DNA of 55,671 bases from Rhodopirellula sp. (GTDB lineage: Bacteria > Planctomycetota > Planctomycetia > Pirellulales > Thermoguttaceae), in the NCBI GenBank assembly GCA_012728855.1, contig JAAYEH010000259.1, positions 1-55,671 on the forward strand, given 5' to 3'. The position numbers and the translations under genes were made by a program. The stretch's first letter is position 1; the number at the start of each line of letters is the position of its first letter. The notes beneath the pieces are model-generated. The model was not told the DNA's origin. It saw only the letters and a list, made by a program, of their open reading frames with translations, and made no database searches. Positions 23,414-33,082 of this stretch are shown here, piece by piece.

Positions 23414-24742
23414 TCATTCGCTAGGAGCGTTTTTGCCCTCCGCCGCTTTGGGCACAGCCCAGTGGCCTTCGCGGTACGTCCGCCGAATCAACGCGTTTGC
23501 CTCGGCGTTGTCGACAAACTGCTCGCTGGCAGGGTCGAACACCAACTCTCGGCGTTCGTTGCGGGCAAGGATATTGGCCAAGTGGATCAAGACGGCGGAC
23601 TGGTGGCCGATCTCGATTTCTGCGTTTGGCTTCTTGCCCGTGCGGATGGCGGCAAGGAAATCGGCCGTGTGTTCCGGCATGGAGTACCAACCGTCTTCCT
23701 GCTTGAGCAGTTCGTTCTTGGGACCGTAGAGCTTCCAGCCGCCCATTTTCGACAGGATCATGTAGCCCTCGGTTCCGTAGAAGGCGTTGCCGTTCTCGTG
23801 CCCCTCCTGCACGTAGGGGGACCAGATGCGGTGCTCGTAGGCGAGCAACTTGCCTTTGCCTCCGTTTTTAGTCGCCGGGTACTCGAAAGCGACGTATTGC
23901 GTGTCGGGAAATTGCTGGTCGTCGTCGAAAAACATCTTGGCGCCTTGGCCGGAGATGTGCGTGGGATGCCCGGGATCGCCGAGACCCCAGCGGGCGATGT
24001 CCAACTCGTGGATGCCATCGTTGCCAGCGTCGCCGGTGCCGAAGTCGTACCACCAGTGCCATGTGTAGTGATGGCAGTTGGCTTGGAAGGGCCGCATGGG
24101 GGCGGGCCCGACCCAGAGATCGTAATCGAAGCCGTCCGGCGGTTCGGAGGGTTTCATCCGTCCGATGTCGCTCCGCCGCTGGCTGTTCCAGGCCTTGGCC
24201 ACCAGCACCTCGCCGATCGCTCCCTCGCGAAGCAATTGGATGCCGTTTCGCAGGACCGTCGTGCTGCGACTCTGCGAACCGACGGCCATCACTCGGCCCG
24301 TCCGCCGCGCGGCTTCGATCATCAGGCGGCCTTCGCGGATGTTGTGCGCGCACGGTTTTTCGACGTAGACGTGCTTGCCCGCTTCGCAGGCCAGGATAGC
24401 AGCCGAGGCGTGCCAATGGTCCGGCGCGGCGACGGCCACCGCGTCGACCGCCGGATCGTCGAGGATCCGCCGCAGATCGCCGACCGCCTGGTCGGCCCCG
24501 GACTCCTTTTGGGCGCGGGCCAATCGACCTGCGTCGACATCGCAGACGTAGGCGATTTTCGCGCCGTGGGCGGCAAACTCTTTTGCCAGCACCCGGCCGC
24601 GCGACATACCGATCACTCCCAACGTGATACGATCGTTCGCCCCGTGGGCAGTCGGCGGCGCCGTATTCCAGGCCAGCGCCGCTACGCCCGCGGTGGCCGA
24701 CGCCGATTGTTTGAGAAAACCTCTGCGATGGTGCGAATTCAT
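23414..24742 (-). CDS. Tat-exported Gfo/Idh/MocA family oxidoreductase
   Basis: 442 residues. The ATG at 24742 (CAGGAG 8 nt upstream) opens a Tat signal: HHRRGFLKQSASATAG and a hydrophobic stretch ending near residue 34. The Rossmann region TLGVIGMSRG is followed by APDHWHASA and the EKPCAHN motif. The C-terminal half has the GFO_IDH_MocA C-terminal features common in planctomycete exported members (HWWYDFGTGDAGNDGIHELD). It should act in the periplasm with a tightly bound cofactor acquired before export. No partner gene is adjacent on the same strand. Substrate unknown, probably a sugar. Confidence 0.9.
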   Translation of the reverse strand: MNSHHRRGFLKQSASATAGVAALAWNTAPPTAHGANDRITLGVIGMSRGRVLAKEFAAHGAKIAYVCDVDAGRLARAQKESGADQAVGDLRRILDDPAVDAVAVAAPDHWHASAAILACEAGKHVYVEKPCAHNIREGRLMIEAARRTGRVMAVGSQSRSTTVLRNGIQLLREGAIGEVLVAKAWNSQRRSDIGRMKPSEPPDGFDYDLWVGPAPMRPFQANCHHYTWHWWYDFGTGDAGNDGIHELDIARWGLGDPGHPTHISGQGAKMFFDDDQQFPDTQYVAFEYPATKNGGKGKLLAYEHRIWSPYVQEGHENGNAFYGTEGYMILSKMGGWKLYGPKNELLKQEDGWYSMPEHTADFLAAIRTGKKPNAEIEIGHQSAVLIHLANILARNERRELVFDPASEQFVDNAEANALIRRTYREGHWAVPKAAEGKNAPSE

Positions 24743-24964
24743 GGGTTTTGCTCCTGGGCGGCCGGCAGGACATGGATCATCAGCAGACGCGGCTGCCGGC
24801 ATTCGCTCAGTGTACACGACGGTATCGCAGACGTGTAGCGTTTTTTCTTCCGGGTCTTCAGCGCCCCGGGTGTTCTTGCCATAATGGCGAAATTGTCGCG
24901 GAAAGGGGGCGCCCGACTTTGAGCATCGGCCTTAACCTAACGCGGGCTGGGCCCGCAACCCAAC

Positions 24965-25032
24965 GTAGCCTGACTCTCTGAGTCGGGCCGATCAGGTCTA
25001 TCAATACTTCCCGACTCAGAGGGTCAGGCTAC
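24965..25032. repeat. Hairpin with 23-bp arms in a 349-bp gap
   Basis: GTAGCCTGACTCTCTGAGTC (start 24965) pairs with GACTCAGAGGGTCAGGCTAC (end 25032), with one mismatch over 23 bp and a 22-nt loop. The rest of the gap 24743-25091 shows no gene and should hold the promoters of the divergent genes on each side. Confidence 0.85.
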
Positions 25033-25091
25033 CACGATACGCGCACGGCGCGTAGAAGTTGCGAACAAAGACTCAATCAAGGAGCAGAAAC

Positions 25092-27770
25092 ATGCGGCTG
25101 GCATTAATCCTTGGCATCGTTGTCGCGGCCTTCGTCGCCGCTTCGCATCCAACGGCAGGAGGCGAATTCGTCGTCGCCCCACAAGGCAGCGATACGGATC
25201 CCGGTACGCGGCAGCAGCCGATGGCGACGGTCCAGTGCGCCTTGGAGGCAACGCGCAGAACGCCCGAGTCAGACAGAATCGTCATCCTGCCGGGAACCTA
25301 CTATCTGACTCGCTCCCTCGAACTCTCGCCCCAAGACTCCGGACTGACGATCGAGGGGGAAGGCACGGGCATCGTCCTCAGTGGCGGTCGACGAGTCGGG
25401 GGCTGGAAATCCTGGAAGGGTCGGACCTTGCAAGCGGACCTGGGCGGATTGGACTTGCCGGACCTGGAGTTTCGCCAACTCTACTACAATGCCGGCCTTC
25501 AGCCGTGGGCTCGCGTCCCCAATTTCGATCCGCAGCGCCCGCGGACCGGTGGCTTTCTGCAGAACGCCGCGATCGTGGAGGCGGAAACGAAGACGAAGTT
25601 CCGCTACCGCGAAGCCGACCTGCAGCCCCAGCGATGGACGCATCCGGAGCGGGCGTGGATCATGTTTCACGACGCGTTGAATTACGAGACGCAACTCTGC
25701 CCGGTCAAGGCGATCGACCAGGAGAACCGCGTGGTGGAAGCGCAACGCGGCGTCTATCGTCTGTCGGTCGGAAATCCCTTCTATCTTTGCGGACTGCTGG
25801 AAGAACTCGACGCACCGGGCGAGTGGTGCGTCGACCCGGATACGAATACGCTCCACTTCTGGCCTCCGGCGGGCGACCCGAACGGAAGCGATGCGGTGAT
25901 TGTGCCGGCGCTGCAGTCATTGGTGGTCGTGCGCGGCAAAGCGGCCGAAGGGAAATGGGTCGACCGCGTGCGAATCAGCGGACTGAATTTGCGCGACTCT
26001 CGCGGCCCGGCAATCTCGATCTCGGGAGCAAAGCAGTGCGTGATTTCCCGCTGCGATCTTCGCAACGCCGAAGTGGGCGTCTACCTGGGCGACGACACCC
26101 ACGCCTGCCAGGTCCGCGGTTGCGACATCACGCAGACGCAGGGCGACGGCGTCAGCATTCTCGGCCGCAGCACCGATCACGAGCGCGTGAGCGATCACGT
26201 GGTGGACAACTGCTACATCTGGGATTTCGGTTGGGGACGGATCCACAATCGCTGCGGCGGAGTGTACATGCACCGCTGTTGCCGCTCGAAAATCACGCAC
26301 AATCACGTTCACGACAGTCCCCGCTACGGCCTGGCGATGGACGTGGGCAACGACTGCGAGTTTGCCTACAACTATTGCCATCACGTCAACCTGGTGACCA
26401 CCGACAGCGGCATCATCGAGGCGGCCACGGCGCTGGACTGGGGGCTGACTGTTGAAAAGCAGCGCGAGCGCCACCGCCCGCACAACTGGGGCAATACGGT
26501 CCATCACAACTTGCTGCACGATTCGGGAGGATGGCAGACATCGCCGGATGGCGACCTGGTCTTTCCGGCCTTCACCTGGGGAGTCTATCTCGACCTGGGC
26601 TGCAGCGGCTGGCGGGTGCATGACAACGTTTGTTACAACACGGTCCTCGGTGGATTCATGCTCAACGGCGGCACCGACAACGTCGTCTCCAATAACATCT
26701 TCGCCGACGGCAAACAGCACCAGATCCAATGGAATCCCTGGCGCGGTTACGTGATGCGCGATAACCGTTGCGAGCAAAACATCTTCGCTTATGCCGGCTC
26801 GCCGGCCAACCTCTACGCGCTGAATCGGTTTGAGGACGATTTCGTGGCCTTTCGCAACAACCTCATCCACCCTCGCGACGGCCAAGTCGCGATCCAAGGC
26901 GTGCAAGGCTTGCCTCGCCAGGGTGTTTGGGAGGCATGGCAGGCGCGGGGCCAGGATCAGCGAAGCCTGAAGGCGGATCCCCGCTTTGCAGACGCCGCCG
27001 CGCACGATTACCGACTCGCGCCGGATTCGCCCGCACCATCGCTGGGGATCAAACCGATCGATCTATCGCAGGTGGGCAACTATGCCGACCCCGACCGCCG
27101 CACGTGGCCTCGCCCCGAGATGCCGGTTGTTCGCGATCCGGCCGACTACACGCCCGTCGTCACCCGCGCCCGGCAACCGGCGCTGCGCGACTACGAGGAC
27201 AGCGCCGTCGGCGAGCGCGAACGGCACGCACACGTCGGCGACGGCGGCGCCGCCGGCAGTGTTGCCGTCAGCGATGCGACGGCCGCCGCGGGCAAGCAGA
27301 GCCTCAAGTTCACCGACGCTGCCGGCCTTGCCCAGGTCTATGCGCCGTTCGTCACCTATCCGCTGGAGGTCGATAGCGGACGGTGGCAGGCCGGATTCGA
27401 CGTGCGACTGGAAGCCGGCGCCGTGTTCGTCTACGAATGGCGCGATGATCCTTACCAATACAACCTCGGCCCCCGGCTCTCCGTCGATGCCGAAGGCCGG
27501 CTTTCGGCCAACGGCAAACCTCTGGCTCAATTGCCCCACGCCGAGTGGGTGCGAATCGACTTGGCCTGCGGACTGGGCGAGCAGGCGACGGGAACCTATG
27601 ACCTGACGCTCCGCCTGCCGGGCGCCGAGCCCGAAGTGTTCCGACAGTTGCCCTGCGCCGCAAAATTCAAGAGCCTCGCCTGTGTCGTGGTGATGTCGAT
27701 GGCCGAGAAGCCGACGGCATTCTACCTCGACCGTGTGAAATTTCGCCCGGCGGACAAATCCCCCCAGTAG
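25092..27770 (+). CDS. Secreted right-handed beta-helix protein (GH141-like)
   Basis: 892 residues. AAGGAG lies 7 nt upstream of ATG 25092, which opens a signal peptide (MRLALILGIVVAAFVAASHP). The next segment, FVVAPQGSDTDPGTRQQPMA and LPGTYYLTRSLELSP, is typical at the start of parallel beta-helix polysaccharide-active enzymes. Residues about 300-600 show repeated NxxHxxN-type coils (SKITHNHVHDSPRYGLAM, NTVHHNLLHDSGG). A C-terminal beta-sandwich-like region follows from about 740. The layout resembles GH141 fucosidase/xylanase-type proteins. The polysaccharide target is unknown. The DUF1080 gene downstream may belong to the same unit. Confidence 0.75.
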   Translation: MRLALILGIVVAAFVAASHPTAGGEFVVAPQGSDTDPGTRQQPMATVQCALEATRRTPESDRIVILPGTYYLTRSLELSPQDSGLTIEGEGTGIVLSGGRRVGGWKSWKGRTLQADLGGLDLPDLEFRQLYYNAGLQPWARVPNFDPQRPRTGGFLQNAAIVEAETKTKFRYREADLQPQRWTHPERAWIMFHDALNYETQLCPVKAIDQENRVVEAQRGVYRLSVGNPFYLCGLLEELDAPGEWCVDPDTNTLHFWPPAGDPNGSDAVIVPALQSLVVVRGKAAEGKWVDRVRISGLNLRDSRGPAISISGAKQCVISRCDLRNAEVGVYLGDDTHACQVRGCDITQTQGDGVSILGRSTDHERVSDHVVDNCYIWDFGWGRIHNRCGGVYMHRCCRSKITHNHVHDSPRYGLAMDVGNDCEFAYNYCHHVNLVTTDSGIIEAATALDWGLTVEKQRERHRPHNWGNTVHHNLLHDSGGWQTSPDGDLVFPAFTWGVYLDLGCSGWRVHDNVCYNTVLGGFMLNGGTDNVVSNNIFADGKQHQIQWNPWRGYVMRDNRCEQNIFAYAGSPANLYALNRFEDDFVAFRNNLIHPRDGQVAIQGVQGLPRQGVWEAWQARGQDQRSLKADPRFADAAAHDYRLAPDSPAPSLGIKPIDLSQVGNYADPDRRTWPRPEMPVVRDPADYTPVVTRARQPALRDYEDSAVGERERHAHVGDGGAAGSVAVSDATAAAGKQSLKFTDAAGLAQVYAPFVTYPLEVDSGRWQAGFDVRLEAGAVFVYEWRDDPYQYNLGPRLSVDAEGRLSANGKPLAQLPHAEWVRIDLACGLGEQATGTYDLTLRLPGAEPEVFRQLPCAAKFKSLACVVVMSMAEKPTAFYLDRVKFRPADKSPQ

Positions 27771-27926
27771 GGCAGCGGTTCGCGGGGCGGGCGGAAACGG
27801 TCCATTCTTCGCCGGCTCGACGCATTTTGGCGCGGCGAATCAACCGCCACATTCTCCGCCGTCCCGCCTTCGGTTATAGTAGTTGCATCGACACTTCCCA
27901 ACCACCGCATCTTTGGAGAACCTCCG

Positions 27927-28556
27927 ATGAAGGCAATTCCAACCGTTATGCTCCTCCTGGCGTTGGCGTGTTGCTCGGTCGCCGCCGAGCCGTCCGACGC
28001 GGAGCAAGGCTTCGCCAGTCTTTTCGACGGCCATTCGTTCAACGGCTGGAAGGTCGGAAAGAATCCCGACACGTTCCAGATCCGCGACGGCATGATCGTC
28101 GTCAACGGGCCGGTGGCCCATCTCTTCTATGTGGGCGACGTCAACGGGCACACGTTCAAGAACTTCCACTTCAAGGCCGACGTAATGACCTTCCCGCAGG
28201 CCAACTCGGGGCTCTACTTCCACACGAAGTTTCAGGAAGAGGGCTGGCCCAAGCATGGCTACGAGGCGCAGGTCAACAACAGCCATAAGGACTGGCGCCG
28301 CACGGGCAGCCTCTACGGCGTCGAGGACGTCTCCGACGCGCCTGCGAAGGATAATGCCTGGTTCACCGAAGAAATCATCGTCCAGGGCAAACACATCGTG
28401 ATCAAGGTCGACGGCAAGACCGTTGTCGACTACACGGAACCGGAAGACGCGACCGGCGACCGCCGACTCTCCCAAGGCACGTTTGCCCTGCAGGGGCACG
28501 ACCCCGCTAGCACCGTGCATTTCAAGAATCTGCGGGTTAAGGTTCTGCCGGACTGA
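27927..28556 (+). CDS. DUF1080 (3-keto-disaccharide hydrolase domain) protein
   Basis: 209 residues with a signal peptide (MKAIPTVMLLLALACCSVAA). The DUF1080 jelly-roll motifs are present: FASLFDGHSFNGWK, the central NSGLYFHTKF, YEAQVNNSH and the closing HDPASTVHFKNLRVK. Members have been linked to 3-keto-glycoside cleavage and are abundant in planctomycetes. The gene is followed after 15 bp by the glycoside hydrolase at 28572, so the two are likely co-transcribed, suggesting joint work on an exported glycan. Confidence 0.9.
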   Translation: MKAIPTVMLLLALACCSVAAEPSDAEQGFASLFDGHSFNGWKVGKNPDTFQIRDGMIVVNGPVAHLFYVGDVNGHTFKNFHFKADVMTFPQANSGLYFHTKFQEEGWPKHGYEAQVNNSHKDWRRTGSLYGVEDVSDAPAKDNAWFTEEIIVQGKHIVIKVDGKTVVDYTEPEDATGDRRLSQGTFALQGHDPASTVHFKNLRVKVLPD

Positions 28557-28571
28557 TCAGCGAGGCAAATC

Positions 28572-31412
28572 ATGAGCGGACTGTTAATGATCGTGCTGGC
28601 CCTTTCCGCGCAGGATCTGGCGCCGCTGGAAAGCTTCTGCGAGAATCCGTCGCTGGAGGAGGATCGCAATCGCGACGGCGCCCCGGACGGCTGGAAAGCG
28701 ATGGCGTTCGACTCGCCGGCGCAACTGGCCTGGGATGACAGCAATTCGCACAGCGGCAGCCGCAGCGCCCTCATCCGCGACTCGTTTCAAGCCGGCGACC
28801 AGCGCGACTGGAAGCGATCGACCGGCCGCTGGGTTTCGGCGGCCTATCCGGTGGAACCCGGTTCGGAGTACCGGCTCGAGGTTTGGGTGAAGACCAAAGA
28901 CGTCACCGGCCAGGCCTACGCGCACCTTGCCTGGCAACAGGGCTCGCAGTGGCTCAGCGAAAATCCCACCGAGCGGCTGACAGGAACCAACGATTGGCAA
29001 AAGCTCTCGGTCACGGCCACGGCGCCGGTGGAAGCCGATTCGTTAATCGTCTCGTTCAACCTGGCGCGGAGCATGGGAACCGCCTGGTTCGACGACGTGC
29101 GGGTAGCGGGCAAGAGCCAGTTGCCGCCTCGCGTCGAGTACGTCTTCAACGACACCGATCGCTGGTTCCCCTTCAACTTCCCTGCGGACGACACCAACCT
29201 CGACGCCGTCGACCTCACCTCCTTCCTGGATGCCCCGGCCGGCAAGCACGGTTTTGTTCTCACCAAGCCCGACGGTCACTTCCATTTCGAAAACGGCGGC
29301 CGAGCCAGGTTCTTTGGCACCAACGTCGGCGGCACTGCCTGTGCCCCGGAAAAGGATCAGGCGAGAATCGTCGCGGCGCGGCTCGCCAAGTACGGCGTGA
29401 ACATGCTCCGCTTGCACTCGATGGACGGCCGCTGGGGACCGCTGATCGATTCCGGGCAGCAGACGAGCCAGTCGTTCGACTCGGCGGCGCTCGATCGCGT
29501 CGACTATTTCGTCTCGGAACTGAAGCGGCGCGGTATTTACATCTATATGGATCTGCTCGACTACCGCTGGTTCCGCTCGGCCGACGGCGTCGCGCACGGC
29601 GACGATTTCAGCCACAACTGGCAAGGATCGATGAAGGGCGCCTCCTGCTTCGATCCGCGGATGATCGAACTGCAAAAGGACTACGCCACCCGGCTCCTCA
29701 CCCACCGCAATCCGTACACGGGCCTGAGATACGTCGACGACCCGGCCGTGGCCGTCGTCGAGACGACCAACGAAAACTCGGTCTTCTATTTCTTTCGCAT
29801 GTCCGACCTGTCGCTTCCACACTATCGCGACGCACTTGCCAAAGGCTGGAACGACTGGCTGCAAGAGCGGTACGGCGACCGTGGTAAGCTCGCCGAAGCG
29901 TGGCAGGACGGCGCGGGACGGTCGGCGCTGGAGAACGAAGAAGATCCGGCCGCCGGCACGGTAGCCCTGCCGTTCGGCCTGCTCAGCCGCCTCGGCCCGG
30001 CCTTGGAGGGGAAAATCAACGAACCGCTGTTGGCTGCGCCACGGGTAAGCGACGTGCTGCGGTTCTTCGCCGAGTTGCAGCAGGACTACTACGGCGAGAT
30101 GCACGGCCACCTCCGCGACATCGGCGTCCGCGTGCCGATCGCCGGCACCAATCAGACCTTCTTTCCCGCCGACACCTACATCGACGCGACGATGAACGAC
30201 TTCATGTCGCGCAACCAGTATTGGCGACATCCGTCGGTGCATTCCAAGCCATTTTTCCGGTTTGCCAATGAGGCGATGGTGTCGGTCGATCTGGCGACCC
30301 AGCGGAATCCGCTGGCGGTGATCGCCAGCACCAGCGTGGCAGGCAAGCCGCAGGCGGTGGCGGAGTTCAACTTCCCCTGGCCCAATGAGTACCGCGCCGA
30401 AGGGCTGTTGATATCGACCGCCTACGCCTGCCTGCAGGACTGGGACATTTTCCTGCTCTTCTCGTTCGATCCATCGGGCCCGAATCTGTCGATGTTTCGC
30501 AGCCAATCCGACCCGGCGCGATGGGGCACATTTCCGGCGGCAGCCACGATGTTCCACCGCCACGACATCGCCCGCGGCCGAAACGAAATCCAGGTCGTCC
30601 ATGCGGCCGATGCCGTTTTCGCCCCGCGGCCCGACACGGCCTACTCCGACTACACGGAATTTCGATTCCTGACGTTTCTTTCCAAAGTGAGAAACGCCTT
30701 CTGCGGTGATGTCTGCCGCATCGATGCCGACGCGGCCCTGGCCTGCGGGCCTTCGGCCGACATCGCAATCGAAGGCCCGGCCAAGGTAATCCGCCTCGAC
30801 GCGAACCCTTGGCAGCGGTGGCTTTTCAAGGAATTCGTCGCCAAGGCCCAGGAGTTGTCTCTGCCGGGCTATGCCGGGATGGACGGCGAAGCGAAGCGGT
30901 TCGATAGCGACACCGGCGAGCTATCGCTCGACTACGGCCGCGGGCTGTGTACCATCGACACCCCCTGCACAAAATCGGCGATCGGCTTTCTTGCCCGCGC
31001 GGCGGCGGTGGATCTCGGTGGCATGCAGATCCGTTGCCGGACCGAATTCGCAGCCGTAACAGCCACCTCGCTCGACGGCAAGCCGATCGGCGAGTCGGCC
31101 CGCGTGCTGTTGACCTGCGTGGCACGGGCGGAAAACACCGGCCAAGGCTTTTCGCCCCCCGCCGAACAGCAGGCGGCTCGAAACCCGATGTCCTGGATGC
31201 TTCCGGCGGAGGGGCGGCCACCGGTGATCGCCGAGCCGGTCGACGCCGATATCCGGCTGCCGACGGTCGGTCGGTCGCTCGCCTACGCGCTGGATGCAAG
31301 CGGCAAACGAAAGGGAAAGGTCAGTCTGGACGTTCAAGGAGGTGCGGTGCGTTTGAATCCCGCCAACGCCGGGAGCATCTGGATTGAGATCGTTGCCGAT
31401 GGAGGGGGTTAA
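28572..31412 (+). CDS. Large clan-A glycoside hydrolase with N-terminal carbohydrate-binding domain
   Basis: 946 residues. A short hydrophobic N-terminus (MSGLLMIVLALSAQ) may be a signal peptide. Residues about 20-180 form a CBM-like jelly roll (LEVWVKTKDVTG, AWFDDVRV). The barrel follows from about 240 (FFGTNVGG, YGVNMLRLHSMDG) with acid/base E401 in VVETTNENS and a candidate nucleophile E598 in AVAEFNFPWP. The C-terminal ~250 residues are beta-rich. Cellulase/GH5-type or beta-galactosidase-type activity is possible; the family is not certain. It is probably exported or periplasmic and expressed with the DUF1080 gene in front. Confidence 0.8.
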   Translation: MSGLLMIVLALSAQDLAPLESFCENPSLEEDRNRDGAPDGWKAMAFDSPAQLAWDDSNSHSGSRSALIRDSFQAGDQRDWKRSTGRWVSAAYPVEPGSEYRLEVWVKTKDVTGQAYAHLAWQQGSQWLSENPTERLTGTNDWQKLSVTATAPVEADSLIVSFNLARSMGTAWFDDVRVAGKSQLPPRVEYVFNDTDRWFPFNFPADDTNLDAVDLTSFLDAPAGKHGFVLTKPDGHFHFENGGRARFFGTNVGGTACAPEKDQARIVAARLAKYGVNMLRLHSMDGRWGPLIDSGQQTSQSFDSAALDRVDYFVSELKRRGIYIYMDLLDYRWFRSADGVAHGDDFSHNWQGSMKGASCFDPRMIELQKDYATRLLTHRNPYTGLRYVDDPAVAVVETTNENSVFYFFRMSDLSLPHYRDALAKGWNDWLQERYGDRGKLAEAWQDGAGRSALENEEDPAAGTVALPFGLLSRLGPALEGKINEPLLAAPRVSDVLRFFAELQQDYYGEMHGHLRDIGVRVPIAGTNQTFFPADTYIDATMNDFMSRNQYWRHPSVHSKPFFRFANEAMVSVDLATQRNPLAVIASTSVAGKPQAVAEFNFPWPNEYRAEGLLISTAYACLQDWDIFLLFSFDPSGPNLSMFRSQSDPARWGTFPAAATMFHRHDIARGRNEIQVVHAADAVFAPRPDTAYSDYTEFRFLTFLSKVRNAFCGDVCRIDADAALACGPSADIAIEGPAKVIRLDANPWQRWLFKEFVAKAQELSLPGYAGMDGEAKRFDSDTGELSLDYGRGLCTIDTPCTKSAIGFLARAAAVDLGGMQIRCRTEFAAVTATSLDGKPIGESARVLLTCVARAENTGQGFSPPAEQQAARNPMSWMLPAEGRPPVIAEPVDADIRLPTVGRSLAYALDASGKRKGKVSLDVQGGAVRLNPANAGSIWIEIVADGGG

Positions 31413-31431
31413 ATGGCGGATCAGCGGGGAT

Positions 31432-31950
31432 TCAATGTTCCCGCTTTTGTTCCAGCAGTTCCCAAAGCCTCGACGCTTGTTCGTCGCTCAGACCGGCCGC
31501 CAATTCTTCGAGTGACAAGCCGTGAAGGCGTTTCCCGATGAGAATCGCCTTCAGCACGCTGGCCAGTCTCTCCTCGGGAACCGCCTTCAGCACGCTGGCC
31601 AGTCTCTCCTCGGGAACCGCTTTCAGCATGTTGGCCAGTCTCTCCTCGGGAACCGCTTTCAGGACGCTGGCCAGCACCGCCTCGCCGCGCGCCGCCATAA
31701 CGTCGGTCTCCACCAGATAGGCTGCAAAGCGAGAACCGGCGAGGCAGAAGACCCCCGGCTCGATTTCGCCGGCTTCACCGCCCAAAGCCGCCAGTTCGGC
31801 GCGGAACGCCTCGTTGATTACCGGCGCGACCACAATCAAAGATACCTCGTCATGGGGAAGTCCACCCTTTATCGGTTCGGCGCAACGCGAAAGGCAGGCA
31901 TCGGTCGGGAGAACAAGAAGCACGACGCTGACCCACCCGAGAACGCCCAT
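31432..31950 (-). CDS. Hypothetical protein with 12-residue tandem repeats
   Basis: 172 residues. The C-terminal half is built from RLASVLKAVPEE-type units repeated about four times, then GLSLEELAAGLSDEQASRLWELLE. This C-terminal pattern resembles the repeat tails of Rpn/YhgA-like proteins in planctomycetes and cyanobacteria, but the PDDEXK nuclease domain of that family is absent. The middle (GEIEPGVFCLAGSRFAAYLVETDVM) also recalls such proteins. The N-terminus is hydrophobic (GVLGWVSVVLLVLP) and may be a fortuitous start on a truncated gene. It is convergent with the glycoside hydrolase. Function unknown. Confidence 0.55.
   Translation of the reverse strand: MGVLGWVSVVLLVLPTDACLSRCAEPIKGGLPHDEVSLIVVAPVINEAFRAELAALGGEAGEIEPGVFCLAGSRFAAYLVETDVMAARGEAVLASVLKAVPEERLANMLKAVPEERLASVLKAVPEERLASVLKAILIGKRLHGLSLEELAAGLSDEQASRLWELLEQKREH
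31551..31694. repeat. 36-bp tandem repeats inside a coding region
   Basis: Units of 36 bp begin at 31551, 31587 and 31623, each with TCAGCACGCTGGCCAGTCTC or a 2-3-base variant, and a diverged fourth unit begins at 31659. Each encodes twelve residues in frame. The near identity of units indicates recent expansion by slippage or unequal recombination. Confidence 0.9.
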
Positions 31951-32115
31951 CAGCCCGGCTGCTTATCCACCGGAGGCTCGCCGCATCTGGCCTCTGCCTG
32001 ATGTCAGCAGCCGGGCTGATCGCTGTCCTGGCCGATTGTTTTGCAGTTGCGGCCAATCCTTGATAGACTGATTTCAGGTACTCCACGTCGTAATGCATTC
32101 GGAGAAAAACAGCTT

Positions 32116-33060
32116 ATGTCACCCCGCCATCGCCCGCTTGCCGGTCTCTTGCTGACTGCAGCGCTCATCGGCGCCGTCCAAGCCGAGAGAATCCCTTACG
32201 CAAAAGACGAAATCTCTCCGCCCACGCCGCAGTGGTCGGCCATCATCGAGGCAAATGCCCCGTCGACGCCAACCGTCGAGGCGGGCCGCCGGAAATTGCT
32301 CGTCTTCTCGCTCCGCACGGGCTACGACCATAAGGTCATGCCACACGTCGATCGCGTCGTGCAGATCCTCGGGCAGAAATCGGGAGCCTTCGAAACCACC
32401 GTTACGACCGACATCGAAGCGCTGGGGCGCGAGAACCTCGCCTCCTACGACGTCCTGGTGCTCAACAACAACTGCTCCAAGGGCCCGCGGCGGCACTTGC
32501 TGCTCGACGAACTCCAGGGCAACCCCAAGTACGGCGAGATGACGGAGGCCGGGCGGCAGGCGAAGGCCGACGCCCTGGAGCAGTCGATGCTCGATTTCGT
32601 CCATGGCGGAAAGGGGCTCGTGGTGATTCACGGCGCCCCCACCATGCTGAACCAATCCGCCAAGTTCACCGAAATGGTTGGCGCCGCCTTCGACTATCAT
32701 CCGCCCAATCAGGAAGTAACCGTTCGCACGGTCGACGAATCGCATCCGCTGGTGGCCGCCTTCCGGGGCAAGGGGCCGTTCATTCATCGCGACGAACCTT
32801 ACTGCTTCAATGGGCCGTATAGCGCCATGCAGTTTCGTCCGCTGCTCTCGATGGACGTCGAAGGTCTTAAGGATCCGCAAGGGCGGGCAAGTGACATCGT
32901 TCGCTATGTGGCGTGGATCAAACCTTACGGCAAAGGGCGCGTCTTCTATTGCTCACCGAGCCATTTTCCCGAAAGCTACGAGAGCGCCACACTGCTCGCA
33001 TTCATGCTGGACGGCATCCAGTACGCGGCCGGTGATTTGAAGTGCGACGACAAGCCCTGA
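32116..33060 (+). CDS. ThuA-domain secreted protein
   Basis: 314 residues with a signal peptide (LAGLLLTAALIGAVQA, cleavage near 22). The ThuA-like, class I glutamine-amidotransferase-related fold is visible as KLLVFSLRTGYDHKVMPH, YDVLVLNNNC, FVHGGKGLVVIHG and YGKGRVFYCSPSHFPES. ThuA proteins are implicated in trehalose/disaccharide utilisation and often occur with Gfo/Idh/MocA and DUF1080 genes. The conserved histidines are present. ATG 32116 is chosen because it precedes the leader; the upstream extension is basic and non-leader-like. Confidence 0.85.
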   Translation: MSPRHRPLAGLLLTAALIGAVQAERIPYAKDEISPPTPQWSAIIEANAPSTPTVEAGRRKLLVFSLRTGYDHKVMPHVDRVVQILGQKSGAFETTVTTDIEALGRENLASYDVLVLNNNCSKGPRRHLLLDELQGNPKYGEMTEAGRQAKADALEQSMLDFVHGGKGLVVIHGAPTMLNQSAKFTEMVGAAFDYHPPNQEVTVRTVDESHPLVAAFRGKGPFIHRDEPYCFNGPYSAMQFRPLLSMDVEGLKDPQGRASDIVRYVAWIKPYGKGRVFYCSPSHFPESYESATLLAFMLDGIQYAAGDLKCDDKP

Positions 33061-33082
33061 ACATGTCACCTGCTGCAGATGG

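Noticed and set aside
23285..24838. 517-codon plus-strand frame antisense to the Gfo/Idh/MocA gene
   Set aside because: Antisense shadow; the minus-strand frame has a Tat leader, Rossmann fold and EKP motif.
29043..30602. 519-codon minus-strand frame inside the glycoside hydrolase gene
   Set aside because: Valine/arginine/glycine-biased shadow typical of the antisense frame of a GC-rich gene; the sense strand has signal, CBM and catalytic motifs.
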